Shown piece after piece: positions 7,915 to 16,641 of a stretch of DNA of 64,000 bases. The notes beneath the pieces were generated by a model. The model was not told the origin of the DNA. It was given only the letters and a program-made list of their open reading frames with translations, and did not search any database. The DNA is from Mycobacterium saskatchewanense (GTDB taxonomy: Bacteria; Actinomycetota; Actinomycetes; Mycobacteriales; Mycobacteriaceae). The stretch covers positions 3,658,001 through 3,722,000 of the forward strand of contig NZ_AP022573.1 in assembly GCF_010729105.1 (NCBI RefSeq), read 5' to 3'. A program made the translations under genes and the position numbers. Position 1 is the stretch's first letter. Every line of letters starts with the position of its first letter.

Positions 7915-8856
7915 ATGACGGTGACGCAGCCCAGCGGTGTGTTCCGGGTCGGCGACTTCGAGCCCACGTTCGAAGCCGAACTCGCCGACCGCTACGACAT
8001 CCCGAAGATTCGGGAGGGGGCCGACGTCCGTGTCGTGGTGACGTCGGGCCACCCCGGCATCGATGCCGCCGCCATGGCGGAAATGCCGAATCTGGAGGCG
8101 ATCGTCAACTACGGCGCGGGGGTGGACGCTATCGACCTGGCGGAGGCGAAGCGCCGCGGTGTCGGCGTGAGCAACACCCCGGACGTGCTGTCGGACACCG
8201 TGGCCGACACGGCGCTGGGATTGATCCTGATGACACTCCGCCGCTTCGGTGCCGCCGACCGGTACGTGCGGGAGGGCCGGTGGGCGCGCGACGGGCGCTT
8301 TCCCTACGGCCGGGACGTCAGCGGCCTGCAGGTGGGCATCTTGGGCCTGGGCCGGATCGGTTCGGCCATCGCGACCCGACTGCTTGGATTCGACTGCGCC
8401 ATCGCGTATCACAACCGCCACCGGGTTGACGGGTCGCCGTATCGCTACGCCGAGTCGGTGATCGAATTGGCCGAGTCGGTCGACGTCCTGGTTGTTGCCA
8501 CAACGGGCGACGGCACCACCCGCAATCTCGTCGACCGTCCCGTTCTTGAGGCGCTGGGCCCCGACGGTTACCTGATCAACATTGCCCGCGGGAGTGTGGT
8601 CGACCAGGACGCGCTGGTGGAGCTGGTTGCGGGTGGGGGACTTGCCGGGGCGGGGCTGGACGTGTTCGTCGACGAGCCACGTGTGCCTGCTGAGCTGCTC
8701 AGCTTGGATAACGTGGTGCTGTTCCCGCACATCGGCAGCGCGACCGCGCGGACCAGGCGGGCGATGGCGCTGCTGGCGATTCGCAACCTCGACAGTTACC
8801 TCGCGACAGGTGAACTGGTAACACCCGTGCTGCAGCCCGCGGAACGGCGTCGTTGA
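7915..8856 (+). CDS. D-2-hydroxyacid dehydrogenase (NAD-dependent)
   Basis: A 313-residue member of the D-isomer-specific 2-hydroxyacid dehydrogenase family, which interconverts 2-hydroxy and 2-oxo acids. The nucleotide-binding GLGRIG is at residues 144-149, and the catalytic Arg225 (in NIARGSVVD), Glu254 (VDEPRVP) and His272 (FPHIGSAT) are all present. The length matches hydroxypyruvate/glyoxylate reductase-type members, but the substrate is not deducible. It converges on the AsnC-type regulator gene 19 bases downstream. Confidence 0.88.
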   Translation: MTVTQPSGVFRVGDFEPTFEAELADRYDIPKIREGADVRVVVTSGHPGIDAAAMAEMPNLEAIVNYGAGVDAIDLAEAKRRGVGVSNTPDVLSDTVADTALGLILMTLRRFGAADRYVREGRWARDGRFPYGRDVSGLQVGILGLGRIGSAIATRLLGFDCAIAYHNRHRVDGSPYRYAESVIELAESVDVLVVATTGDGTTRNLVDRPVLEALGPDGYLINIARGSVVDQDALVELVAGGGLAGAGLDVFVDEPRVPAELLSLDNVVLFPHIGSATARTRRAMALLAIRNLDSYLATGELVTPVLQPAERRR

Positions 8857-8875
8857 CGCCGAAAGGCCCACTGAT

Positions 8876-9871
8876 TCAAGTAAGTCGAGCGCCCATCAGT
8901 CGTCCATGCGCGATCACCGATGCGGCCTGCTTGAGCCGCTTGGTGCGGACGCGGATGTCGTAGCTGGAGATGGCGGCGATGGTGGCCAGCCGGTCGGCGA
9001 CATAACGGTAGAGGTGTTCGACGTCGCGGCAGATGACGACGGCTACCAGGTTGTTGGGTCCGCTCACAGCAATGACCGACGCCACCTCATCGTGCCCGGC
9101 GATCCGTTCGGCGACCTGCGCCAGATGGCGCGGCGCAGTCCGCATCCACACCATCGCGGTGACGTGGAAACCGAGGCGCTCCGGGAGCACTTCGAGGTCG
9201 TAGGTCAACGTCGCGGAGGCTTCCAGCGCGGAGATGCGCCGCGTCACGCGGGCTGGTGACCATCCGGTCCGGTCGGCGAGGCGCGCGTGCGGCATCCGGC
9301 CGTCCTCGGTGAGCGCGTCGAGCAGCTGCCGATCGGCTTCCGTCGGCAGTGCGGGTCGCACCGCCGGTGCATCGGCCCAGTCGTCTTGCAACTGCGCCGC
9401 CTGATCCTTATCGAGGGTATGACCGTGGCCGGTCCACGACGTGCCCGTCGGTCCGCCGTACACGTGCAGGATCAGGTCGACGTCCATCGCCAACACCGAG
9501 GAGGTGCGGGGCAGGCGCTGCAGCAGTCCGCCGCTGCTCTCCTCCAGTGGTGCGCGCACGACGCACACCAGCTCGGTCCACCCCGACAACACGTTCGCGT
9601 GGGTGACCTCTGGGCGTCGCACCAATGCCTCGGCGAGGCGCGGCAAGTCGTCGGACTTGGCGTGCACCCGGACGATCCACTGGGCGTCGCCCGGTAACCG
9701 CGGGTCGGTCACGCCGACGGCCCGCACCACTCCGTCGCGGTGCAGCTTGCGGTAGCGGCGCGCGACGGACTGCTCGGGCACGCCGAGCACATCGGCGATC
9801 CGCCGAAACGATGCGCGAGGGGAAAGCTGCAGCGCGTGCAGAATCTGACCGTCCAGCGGCTCAATCACCAA
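8876..9871 (-). CDS. Lrp/AsnC-family regulator, two-module form
   Basis: A 331-residue protein, about twice the usual AsnC length. The N-terminal half starts LDGQILHALQLSPRASFRRI and contains ADVLGVPEQSVARRYRKL, a winged-helix DNA-binding unit, followed by a RAM-like domain. The second half repeats the plan (ADRQLLDALTEDGRMPHARL, then GWSPARVTRRISALE, then a second ligand-binding-like domain). Fused double Lrp modules are known in actinobacteria. Ligand and targets are unknown. It is divergent from an SDR-LLM gene pair starting 117 bases away, a probable target. Confidence 0.85.
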   Translation of the reverse strand: MVIEPLDGQILHALQLSPRASFRRIADVLGVPEQSVARRYRKLHRDGVVRAVGVTDPRLPGDAQWIVRVHAKSDDLPRLAEALVRRPEVTHANVLSGWTELVCVVRAPLEESSGGLLQRLPRTSSVLAMDVDLILHVYGGPTGTSWTGHGHTLDKDQAAQLQDDWADAPAVRPALPTEADRQLLDALTEDGRMPHARLADRTGWSPARVTRRISALEASATLTYDLEVLPERLGFHVTAMVWMRTAPRHLAQVAERIAGHDEVASVIAVSGPNNLVAVVICRDVEHLYRYVADRLATIAAISSYDIRVRTKRLKQAASVIAHGRLMGARLT

Positions 9872-9988
9872 TAAAAGCTACGGCGTTGAGCGACTACATG
9901 TTGATTATCGCCGATATTCCTGCAGGGAGTGGTGAAAACCGCTCACGCGGTTGACCCTGGATCCGACGAGCGTCCGAGGGAGCCACTC

Positions 9989-10732
9989 ATGCAGATGCAC
10001 GGAAACACCATCCTGATCACGGGAGGCGGCAGCGGCATTGGCCGCGGCCTGGCCGCCGCACTGCACCGCGCCGGCAACCGCGTCGTCATCGCGGGCCGTC
10101 GCGTCTCCGCCCTGCGCGCCGTCACCGACGCCCATCCCGGCATGCGGTCCCTGCGCCTGGACCTTGCCGACGGCGCCTCGGTCCACCAGCTCGCAGCCCG
10201 CGTGACGCGCGAACTACCCGACCTCAACGTCGTCGTCAACAACGCCGGGACCATGGCCCTCGAGGACCCGGCGGTCCCGGAGCCCGCGCTGATCGCCTCG
10301 ATCGTCGCGACCAATCTGGTCGGGCCCATGACGCTGACGTCACTGCTGTTGCCGGCGCTGGTGCGCCAATCGCGCGGGGCGGTCATCAATGTCACGTCGG
10401 CGCTCGCGTTCGTCCCGCTGGCGCAGGCACCGAGCTACTGTGCCAGCAAAGCGGGCTTGCATTCCTACACCGAATCGTTGCGATTCCTGTTGCGCGACAG
10501 CCCTGTTCAGGTGATCGAAATGGCACCGCCCCGAGTGGAGACCGACATGACCGGGCCGGCGGACGACGGTTACGCGATGGACCTCGACGACTTCGTCGCG
10601 GAGACGATGGCGCAACTGACGGCGGGGCCCGACGCCGGGCAGGTCGTCGTCGGCGCCGCCCGCGCTGTGCGTTATGCGGAGCGCGACGGCGCCTACGCCG
10701 AACTGTTCGCGGCGGTCAATCGAGCACGATGA
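9989..10732 (+). CDS. SDR-family oxidoreductase, DltE-like
   Basis: A 247-residue classical SDR with TGGGSGIG at residues 11-18, NNAG at 84-87, the catalytic serine at 137 and YCASK at 150-154. The overall pattern resembles the DltE/YdfG-like subgroup. The ATG at 9989 follows CGAGGGA by 7 bases; an upstream in-frame start at 9929 has no ribosome-binding site. The following LLM gene starts 22 bases after its stop, so the two are probably co-transcribed, and the divergent double AsnC protein is the likely regulator. The substrate is unknown. Confidence 0.83.
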   Translation: MQMHGNTILITGGGSGIGRGLAAALHRAGNRVVIAGRRVSALRAVTDAHPGMRSLRLDLADGASVHQLAARVTRELPDLNVVVNNAGTMALEDPAVPEPALIASIVATNLVGPMTLTSLLLPALVRQSRGAVINVTSALAFVPLAQAPSYCASKAGLHSYTESLRFLLRDSPVQVIEMAPPRVETDMTGPADDGYAMDLDDFVAETMAQLTAGPDAGQVVVGAARAVRYAERDGAYAELFAAVNRAR

Positions 10733-10754
10733 GCAGGCAACCCAAGGAGCTCTC

Positions 10755-11612
10755 ATGAGAATCGGAATCGGCCTGCCCAACCATGTCGCGGGTGTGCCCG
10801 GGCCCCTGATCACGCAATGGGCGCGCCGCGCCGAAGAACGCGGCTTCGAATCGGTGACCGTCATCGACCGCCTGATCTATCCGAGCATCGACGCCCTCGT
10901 GGCGCTGGCGCTGGCCGCTGGGGCGACCAGTGCGCTTACGCTTGTCACGAATGTTCTTCTGGCGCCGCTATATCCGGCCGTCGTCCTGGCTAAGCAGCTG
11001 GCGAGTCTGGCCGATGCCGGGGGCGACAGGCTGATCGTCGGCATCGGCGTCGGGTCGCGGCAAGACGATTACTCGGCCGCCGGCGTCGATTTCGGCAAGC
11101 GAGGCGCGGTCCTGGACGAGCAGGTCGCGCTCCTGCGCCGCGCGTGGAACGGCGTCGCAATCGCGAGCGGCACCGCGCTGTGCCCCGCACCGGTGCGCGT
11201 GCCGCTGCTTTTCGGTGGCAGGTCGCGGGCCAGCGTTCGCCGTGCGACGACGGTCGGCGACGGGTGGTCGGCCGGCGCGCTGCGCGACTACGCCGGTCAG
11301 TCCGAGTTCGCCGATCGCGTCCGCGCGGGCTGGCGGGCCGCCGGTCGCGGAGGGGACCCGTGGATTCACGCCTCGGTCAACTTCGCGCTGGGCGACGACG
11401 GAGTCGTGCAGTCCGGCCGCGATCACCTGGCCCGTTATTACGGATTCAAACCCGACTACGCCGCGCTGAACGTCGAGGACATGATCAGCTCTGCCGGCGA
11501 TGCCCGGGGCACGGTCCGCGCCTACCGTGATCTCGGGTTCGACCGCCTCCTGTTTCACCCCGCGGTCGCGGGGATCGATCAGATCGACCGGTTGGCCGAC
11601 GCCGTGCTCTAG
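10755..11612 (+). CDS. LLM-class oxidoreductase
   Basis: A 285-residue luciferase-like protein starting MRIGIGLPNHV, with VTNVLLAPLYPAVVLAKQLASL and DRLIVGIGVGSRQDDY, which form the core of the TIM barrel in this family. The ATG at 10755 has AAGGAG 5 bases upstream. It is somewhat short between the barrel strands compared with other LLM proteins. It is the second gene of the SDR-LLM pair. F420 use is likely from genus context but not proven by sequence. Confidence 0.78.
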   Translation: MRIGIGLPNHVAGVPGPLITQWARRAEERGFESVTVIDRLIYPSIDALVALALAAGATSALTLVTNVLLAPLYPAVVLAKQLASLADAGGDRLIVGIGVGSRQDDYSAAGVDFGKRGAVLDEQVALLRRAWNGVAIASGTALCPAPVRVPLLFGGRSRASVRRATTVGDGWSAGALRDYAGQSEFADRVRAGWRAAGRGGDPWIHASVNFALGDDGVVQSGRDHLARYYGFKPDYAALNVEDMISSAGDARGTVRAYRDLGFDRLLFHPAVAGIDQIDRLADAVL

Positions 11613-11749
11613 GGGTGCCCGGGTCCTCAGGGTGTCCGGCGTCTCTCGGGGCTGGTCGCTTGGGTCCTGCGATATCGCGGTGGGGGTCGTGTTGTTGCCG
11701 CTGATCGCGACCACCTCGGCGGTCTCGGGGGCAACTGAGCAGGCGCGGC

Positions 11750-12607
11750 CTAGTCGACGACGCCGGTGAAGCGCTCCAATGCGGCGAGGTGGTCATCGAC
11801 GGTCGTCAGCCCGGCGTTCATGGTGTTCACCGACAGGTGGGTGGCCCCGGCAGCGTCCCACGCCGCGACGTCGGCGCCGGCCTTCTCGAAGTCGCCGGTC
11901 CAGTTGACGCGACCCTCCATCCCGAGCGCGTCGGCGTCCCGGCCCGCGGCAACGGCCGCCGAGCGCACCCGCTCGCGCGCGTGGTCGAGCCCCGGCCCGG
12001 GGCCCATCATCGGAAACCAGCCGTCACCGAGCCGGCCCGCGCGTTCGAGGGCGCGGTCGGACGCCGCACCGAACCACACCGGGATCGGCCGCTGGGTGGG
12101 CGGCGGCGCGAGTCCCGCACCGGTCACCGTGTGGTAGCGCCCGTCGAAGGTGACCGACCGCTCCGTCCACAGCCTGCGCATGAGTTCGACCTGCTCCTCG
12201 GATCGCCTGCCGCGGTTGGAGAAGTCCTCGCCGAGCGCCTCGTACTCGACGGCATTCCAGCCCAGGCCGATTCCAAGCCGGAACCGGCCACCGGTGAGCA
12301 GATCGACCTCGGCGGCCTGCTTGGCCACCAGGACGGACTGGCGCTGCGGCAGGATGATGACGCCGGTGACCAGTTCCACGGTGGTGGCGGCGGCCAGGTA
12401 GCCGAACATGACGAACGGCTCGTGAAACGTCGAGTCGATGTCGTAGGGACCGTGCCACCCCTGGTGCACGCGGGGGTCTGCGCCCACGACGTGGTCATAG
12501 GCGAGGATGTGGGTGAAGCCCAGTTCCTCGACCCGCTGTCCGTAGGCGCGGAGGACGGCCGGGTCTCCGCCGAGTTCGGTCTGCGGGAAGACGACGCCGA
12601 TGCGCAT
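11750..12607 (-). CDS. LLM-class F420-dependent oxidoreductase
   Basis: A 285-residue protein beginning MRIGVVFPQTELGGDP with GFTHILAYDHVVGAD, LVTGVIILPQRQSVLVAKQAAEVD and RFRLGIGLGWNAVEYEALG, all hallmarks of the TIGR03619-like F420-dependent LLM subgroup. It converges with the SDR-LLM pair across a 137-base gap that includes the short palindrome GCGATATCGC near 11668. The ATG at 12607 is chosen because the recognisable family start lies there; upstream residues are arginine- and histidine-rich non-family sequence. The substrate is unknown. Confidence 0.82.
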   Translation of the reverse strand: MRIGVVFPQTELGGDPAVLRAYGQRVEELGFTHILAYDHVVGADPRVHQGWHGPYDIDSTFHEPFVMFGYLAAATTVELVTGVIILPQRQSVLVAKQAAEVDLLTGGRFRLGIGLGWNAVEYEALGEDFSNRGRRSEEQVELMRRLWTERSVTFDGRYHTVTGAGLAPPPTQRPIPVWFGAASDRALERAGRLGDGWFPMMGPGPGLDHARERVRSAAVAAGRDADALGMEGRVNWTGDFEKAGADVAAWDAAGATHLSVNTMNAGLTTVDDHLAALERFTGVVD

Positions 12608-12625
12608 AGCCGGTGCAACCGCGTG

Positions 12626-12657
12626 CCGTCGCGAATGCTTCCACCGTCGCGAATGCT
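12626..12657. repeat. 14-bp direct repeat upstream of the LLM gene
   Basis: CCGTCGCGAATGCT occurs at 12626-12639 and again at 12644-12657, an 18-base period. It lies 19-50 bases upstream of the LLM start at 12607. It could be a replication-slippage duplication or paired half-sites for a regulator; nothing distinguishes the two. Confidence 0.5.
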
Positions 12658-12800
12658 CCTGTTGATGTGGGATCGACCACAAACGCGGGAATCCTATCGG
12701 CCACGCTGGGTATTCAACCGGCTACGCCCAGGTGGGCCGGCGCACATCGGCAGCGTGGCCAGCCGCTTAACGGGTATCAATGCCGCGTGAGGAACCCACC

Positions 12801-13619
12801 ATGAGCGAACTGATCCAACGCCAGCTCGGGCAGTACGACAGCCCGATCGAGGACGAGTTGGAGGACGCCTTCACCAGGATGTTGAGTGAGGGCACCCAGC
12901 GCATGCACCGCACCTGGCGTGGGGTGCTGGTCACCGGCTTCTTCGGTGGCACGGAAGTCGCGCTGGGGGTTCTCGCTTACCTGTCGGTGCTCAGCGCCTC
13001 CCATCAGCCCCTGCTGGCCGGATTGGCGTTCTCGATAGGCTTCCTGGCCCTGCTGCTCGGCCGCAGCGAGTTGTTCACCGAGGGGTTCCTGATTCCCGTC
13101 GTCACCGTAGCCGCCAAGCGGGCCAGCCTGATGCAGTTGATCAAGCTGTGGGGCGGCACGATGTTCGCCAACCTCGTCGGCGGTTGGGTCATCATGTGGC
13201 TGATCATGACGGGATTTCCCGAGTTGCATGCGGAGACCGTGCAGTCGGCGGCCCACTTCGCCACCGCGCCGTTCTCGGCGCGGACGCTGGCACTCGCCGT
13301 GCTGGGCGGCATGGTGATCACGCTGATGACCCGGATGCAACACGGCACAGATTCCGTGCCCGCGAAGATGGCCGCGGCCGTCGCCGGAGCCTTCCTGCTG
13401 GCGGGGCTGCGGCTGTTCCACTCGATCCTGGATTCGCTGCTGATTTTCGGCGCGCTGGTCGGGGGCAGGGCGCCGTTCGGCTACCTCGACTGGTTGGGCT
13501 GGTTCGGCTACACGGTCCTAGGCAACGTGGTGGGCGGTCTCGGCTTCGTCACCCTGCTGCGGCTCCTGCGCAGCAAGGACCGGTTGCAAGAAGAACGTGC
13601 CGACGCCGAGTCCTCGTGA
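12801..13619 (+). CDS. formate/nitrite transporter-family channel (FNT)
   Basis: A 272-residue membrane protein with about six hydrophobic helices. FNT-type features include GVLVTGFFGGTEVALGVLAY in the first helix, the LGRSELFTEGFLIPV loop, the WGGTMFANLVGGWVIMW helix and a C-terminal LGNVVGGLGFVTLLRLLR. FNT proteins form pentameric channels for small monovalent anions such as formate, nitrite or hydrosulfide; which one applies here is unknown. The ATG at 12801 has GAGGA 7 bases upstream and is preferred over the ATG at 12780. The N-terminal 30 residues are acidic and cytoplasmic. Confidence 0.8.
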   Translation: MSELIQRQLGQYDSPIEDELEDAFTRMLSEGTQRMHRTWRGVLVTGFFGGTEVALGVLAYLSVLSASHQPLLAGLAFSIGFLALLLGRSELFTEGFLIPVVTVAAKRASLMQLIKLWGGTMFANLVGGWVIMWLIMTGFPELHAETVQSAAHFATAPFSARTLALAVLGGMVITLMTRMQHGTDSVPAKMAAAVAGAFLLAGLRLFHSILDSLLIFGALVGGRAPFGYLDWLGWFGYTVLGNVVGGLGFVTLLRLLRSKDRLQEERADAESS

Positions 13620-13693
13620 GAACCCAATCCCACACAAAATCAGGGACTTTCGGGCCGTCGATCGGTCTGTGTCCGAAGCGAGACGAGGATGAC

Positions 13694-13720
13694 GTTATCT
13701 TCCCGAGCAGGACTGGGTAT
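13694..13720 (+). promoter_or_regulatory. SigF-like promoter of the anti-sigma-type ATPase gene
   Basis: GTTA at 13694-13697 and GGGTAT at 13715-13720 are separated by 17 bases, close to the GTTT-N16-17-GGGTAT consensus of mycobacterial SigF. The ATG of the downstream gene begins 10 bases after the -10 element, so transcription would start at or next to the start codon (leaderless). The -35 matches three of four bases and the -10 all six. Regulation by SigF is inferred. Confidence 0.5.
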
Positions 13721-13729
13721 GCCGCTTCT

Positions 13730-14182
13730 ATGAGTTCACTACCGCCAGCGGACGCCACCCCCGCGCGGTTGATGCTCGCCGGCGCCGCCGACGCCGTTAC
13801 CGCGGCGAAGTTGCGGCGAGCGCTGCAGCGATGGCTGGAGCAGGTGGCGCGGATGCCCGACGCCGTCCATAGCGACATCGTGCTGGGTGTCGGCGAAGCG
13901 TTGGCCAACTGCGTCGAGCACGCCTACCGCGCCCAGTCCGGCGTCGGCACCATGAAACTCGACGCCCGCTACGACCCGGCGGCCCAGTCGATTCGCGTGT
14001 GCGTCAGCGACTGCGGAACCTGGTATCGCCGCCCGCCGCGCAAGCCGAACGACCCCCACGCCTCACGCGGCATCCTTCTGATGCACGCGCTGGCCGACCA
14101 CTGCACGATCGACGCCGGGCCCGACGGGACCATCGTGTGCCTCGATTACGCGACCGACGCCGATCTGGTCGACAGTCGATAA
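13730..14182 (+). CDS. anti-sigma-factor-type serine kinase (RsbW-like HATPase)
   Basis: A 150-residue single-domain GHKL ATPase. The N-box is in GEALANCVEHAYR, the G1-like segment is VSDCGTW, and the G2 segment is ASRGILLMHALAD. These match the HATPase_c_2 family, whose members bind a sigma factor or phosphorylate an anti-anti-sigma (STAS) protein in partner switching. No sigma factor or STAS gene is adjacent. The gene sits behind a SigF-like promoter, so feedback on a stress sigma factor is plausible. The nearest STAS protein is 41 kb away at 54719-55096. Confidence 0.8.
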   Translation: MSSLPPADATPARLMLAGAADAVTAAKLRRALQRWLEQVARMPDAVHSDIVLGVGEALANCVEHAYRAQSGVGTMKLDARYDPAAQSIRVCVSDCGTWYRRPPRKPNDPHASRGILLMHALADHCTIDAGPDGTIVCLDYATDADLVDSR

Positions 14183-14197
14183 CTCAGACGCACGCTC

Positions 14198-15232
14198 TCA
14201 CCGACCGCGGATTCCGCTGTCGACAACCTTGACCTGTTTGTGCGGATACCGCCGCCGGGCGTGCTCCTCTGCTGCCGAATTCGGTAATACGTAGAGCGTT
14301 TCGCGCTTCTGCTGCAGAGGTCTCAGCACCATGTCCATGAAGCTCTTGCGGTCATCGAGGTAAGGCTCGATGACCTCCTCGCCGGCCGGGCAGACCGCCA
14401 GGCAATATGCCGCCTTGTAATTCGGCTTGAACGACAGGCTCTGCCACATCGACGCGTTCTCCGCATCGCTGACGCGCGACCGGAAGTCGGCGGCGTCGGT
14501 GCTGTCGGCGATGGTCTGCACCCAGTCGGTGAACCCGCCCATGAACTCCCGGTAGTTGTGCACCGAGCAGGCGACGAAGTCGAATTCGCCGTCCTTGCCG
14601 ATCGCCCCGACCGGACACGCCGCGACGCACAGCTTGCACTCCAGGCACGGGCTGTAATCCAGGGGCTTCCCGTACCCGCTTACCGGCGCGTCGACCAGGA
14701 TGGTGCCGAGCAAGATGAAATTGCCGAATTTCGGGTGGATCACGTTGCGGTGGATGCCCATTACGCCGAGGCCCGCGGCGACGGCGACCGGTTTGTGCGC
14801 CACCACCCAGATCCGCCCGGGAAATCGGTCCATCTCCATCGGAAATGTCGCCGACGGGTTCAGCGCCCGGTAACCCGCGTCCTGCAGCCCGCGCACGATG
14901 CGATGGGCCGCCTCGTTGAGCACCTCCCCGCTGCGGTGGAATTCCTGGTTTGCGACGCTGCGCGCCGTCGAGCGCACGTTGTCGCGGTTCATCCGAACCA
15001 CCAGGGAGATGTAGCTCTTCGTCCCGGGTAACGCAGCCTCGACGTGCTCTGCTTCGGAGGCCAGGTCCGGATTGTCAACGGCGGCGAACGCGACGTCGTC
15101 GGCGCCGGCCGCGAGGCACACTTCGCGCAGCCAGTCGGCGTCGATCGTGCTGGGCGGCCGCTGTTTCGGGTGCGACCGCACCCGTCGCACGGTGGGGTGC
15201 TCCGCCAATCGGCCTGGAAGTCTGTCCGCCAT
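14198..15232 (-). CDS. 4Fe-4S double-cluster protein, reductive dehalogenase/QueG-like
   Basis: A 344-residue protein with a ferredoxin-type signature at residues 196-206 (C196, C199, C202, C206 followed by Pro) and further cysteines at 222, 277 and 281, the last in CPAGEE, enough for two 4Fe-4S clusters. The N-terminal 180 residues resemble the catalytic part of the epoxyqueuosine reductase/reductive dehalogenase superfamily (SYISLVVRMNRDN, LGVMGIHRNVIHPKFGNF). No twin-arginine signal is present, so it is cytoplasmic. The true substrate and any cobalamin use are unknown. The ATG at 15232 is preferred over 15250 because the latter overlaps a palindrome-rich promoter. Confidence 0.75.
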   Translation of the reverse strand: MADRLPGRLAEHPTVRRVRSHPKQRPPSTIDADWLREVCLAAGADDVAFAAVDNPDLASEAEHVEAALPGTKSYISLVVRMNRDNVRSTARSVANQEFHRSGEVLNEAAHRIVRGLQDAGYRALNPSATFPMEMDRFPGRIWVVAHKPVAVAAGLGVMGIHRNVIHPKFGNFILLGTILVDAPVSGYGKPLDYSPCLECKLCVAACPVGAIGKDGEFDFVACSVHNYREFMGGFTDWVQTIADSTDAADFRSRVSDAENASMWQSLSFKPNYKAAYCLAVCPAGEEVIEPYLDDRKSFMDMVLRPLQQKRETLYVLPNSAAEEHARRRYPHKQVKVVDSGIRGR

Positions 15233-15241
15233 GCTGGGTAT

Positions 15242-15260
15242 AGTACACAATACTCAGTAT
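15242..15260. promoter_or_regulatory. dyad in front of the 4Fe-4S protein gene
   Basis: ATACTCAGTAT at 15250-15260 is a perfect dyad around a central C, and an overlapping AGTA/TACT pair at 15242-15254 extends it towards the start codon at 15232. The region is A+T rich compared with its surroundings and fits an operator of TetR or similar type. No regulator gene is adjacent. Confidence 0.35.
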
Positions 15261-15285
15261 GGCGGACGGCCGACCACCCCCGGTC

Positions 15286-16641
15286 TCACACGCCGACCGC
15301 GCGCTCCAGCTCTTTGAGCGACGTCTCTAGGTGGCCCAGCAGCCGTTGCAGGTGCGGCACGCTGCGGCGACAGCCGACGAGACCGAAGTCCAGGTGCCGA
15401 TCGTTGTTCGTGACGGTGATGTTCATTGCCTGCCCGTCGAGCGGAATCGACAGCGGGTAATTGCCGTCGAGCCGTGCGCCGCGCCAGTACAGCGGCTCGG
15501 AACGGCCCGCCGAGACGTTCGAGATGACGACGTTGAACGGCGGCGAGGCCGCGGACAAGTACCCGGGAATGAGCCCGAAGAACAGCCCGCCGATGTTGAG
15601 GGCGGACAAGGCCAGCTGCTGCACCGGCGGCAATTGCCAGAACACCTCTTTGGTATTGCGGATCGACGTGTTGATGACTTCGAGCCGCTCGGCCGGGTCG
15701 TCGAGGTCGGTCGCCAGGTTGCACAGAAACGTCCCGACCATGTTGCCGCCGCTGTCGTCGTCGTCCTTGCGCAGATTGACCGGCACCATCGCCGTCAGCG
15801 GGGCCGCCGGCAGCGCACCCTGTTCCTGCAGGTAGGCGCGCAGTGCACCCGCGGACATGGCGAGGACGACGTCGTTGACGGTGACACCTGCGGCCGACTT
15901 CACCGCCTGGATGCGTTCCAGCGACCACGATTGCGCCGCCACGCGGCGAGCCCCTCCGATCCTGACGTTGAACATGCTGCGCGGCGCCTGGAACGGCAGG
16001 GTGAGTTGCTGTTCGAGCAGCGCCGCTCGCGCCAGCTTCAGCGTGGACGGGGCCAACGCGAAGGCCGACTCGGCGGCGCGGGCCGCCCGCCCGAGCAGCG
16101 ACGGCGACTTCCGCTGCCTGCGCTGACGCGGGCCTAGGCTCCACGGGACCCGGACCTCGTCGTCGGTGGGATCGGAGGTGAACGCCCGCTGCATCAGCCG
16201 CAGCGCCGACACGCCGTCCATGAGGGAGTGATGGAACTTGGTGTAGACCGCGTACCGGCCGTCCTGCAGGCCCTCGACGAGGTGCGCCTCCCACAACGGA
16301 CGGTGCCGGTCGAGAAGGCTGCCGTGCAGCCTGGACGCCAGCTCCAGCAGGTCGCGGACCCGTCCGGGCTCGGGCAGCGCGGACCGGCGGAGGTGGTAGT
16401 CGAGTTCTACATCACTGTCGAAGGACCACGCGACGTTGGTGAGGCCGCCGAAGAAGGCGGGGTGTTTGCGGAAGGTCGGTTGCACGTCGGTGCACTCGAG
16501 CATGGCCTGGTAGGACTCGCGGACGAAATGTGGTCCGGCGTCCTCGGGCGGCTGGAACAGCTGCAGCGACCCCACATGCATGGGGTGTTCGCGGGACTCG
16601 CCCATGAGGAACAGCGCGTCGGTCGGCGATATCGGTTCCAT
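15286..16641 (-). CDS. wax ester synthase/diacylglycerol acyltransferase (WS/DGAT)
   Basis: A 451-residue member of the WS/DGAT family, which transfers acyl groups from acyl-CoA to alcohols or diacylglycerol to make storage lipids. It begins with the family start MEPISPTDALFLMGE. The catalytic HHSLMDG (HHxxxDG) is at residues 137-143. The C-terminal domain has VNDVVLAMSAGALRAYL and later FNVVISNVSAGRSEPLYW, the second conserved block of the family. Mycobacteria carry many such genes; specificity cannot be read from sequence. It is not in an obvious operon. Confidence 0.9.
   Translation of the reverse strand: MEPISPTDALFLMGESREHPMHVGSLQLFQPPEDAGPHFVRESYQAMLECTDVQPTFRKHPAFFGGLTNVAWSFDSDVELDYHLRRSALPEPGRVRDLLELASRLHGSLLDRHRPLWEAHLVEGLQDGRYAVYTKFHHSLMDGVSALRLMQRAFTSDPTDDEVRVPWSLGPRQRRQRKSPSLLGRAARAAESAFALAPSTLKLARAALLEQQLTLPFQAPRSMFNVRIGGARRVAAQSWSLERIQAVKSAAGVTVNDVVLAMSAGALRAYLQEQGALPAAPLTAMVPVNLRKDDDDSGGNMVGTFLCNLATDLDDPAERLEVINTSIRNTKEVFWQLPPVQQLALSALNIGGLFFGLIPGYLSAASPPFNVVISNVSAGRSEPLYWRGARLDGNYPLSIPLDGQAMNITVTNNDRHLDFGLVGCRRSVPHLQRLLGHLETSLKELERAVGV

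Noticed and set aside
9872..9988. CGGCG...CGCCG arms between the AsnC gene and the SDR gene
   Set aside because: The arms are 5 bases and 23 bases apart, which is expected by chance at this GC content.
12772..12777. GGGTAT before the formate/nitrite channel gene as a SigF -10 element
   Set aside because: No GTTT-like element lies 15-17 bases upstream.
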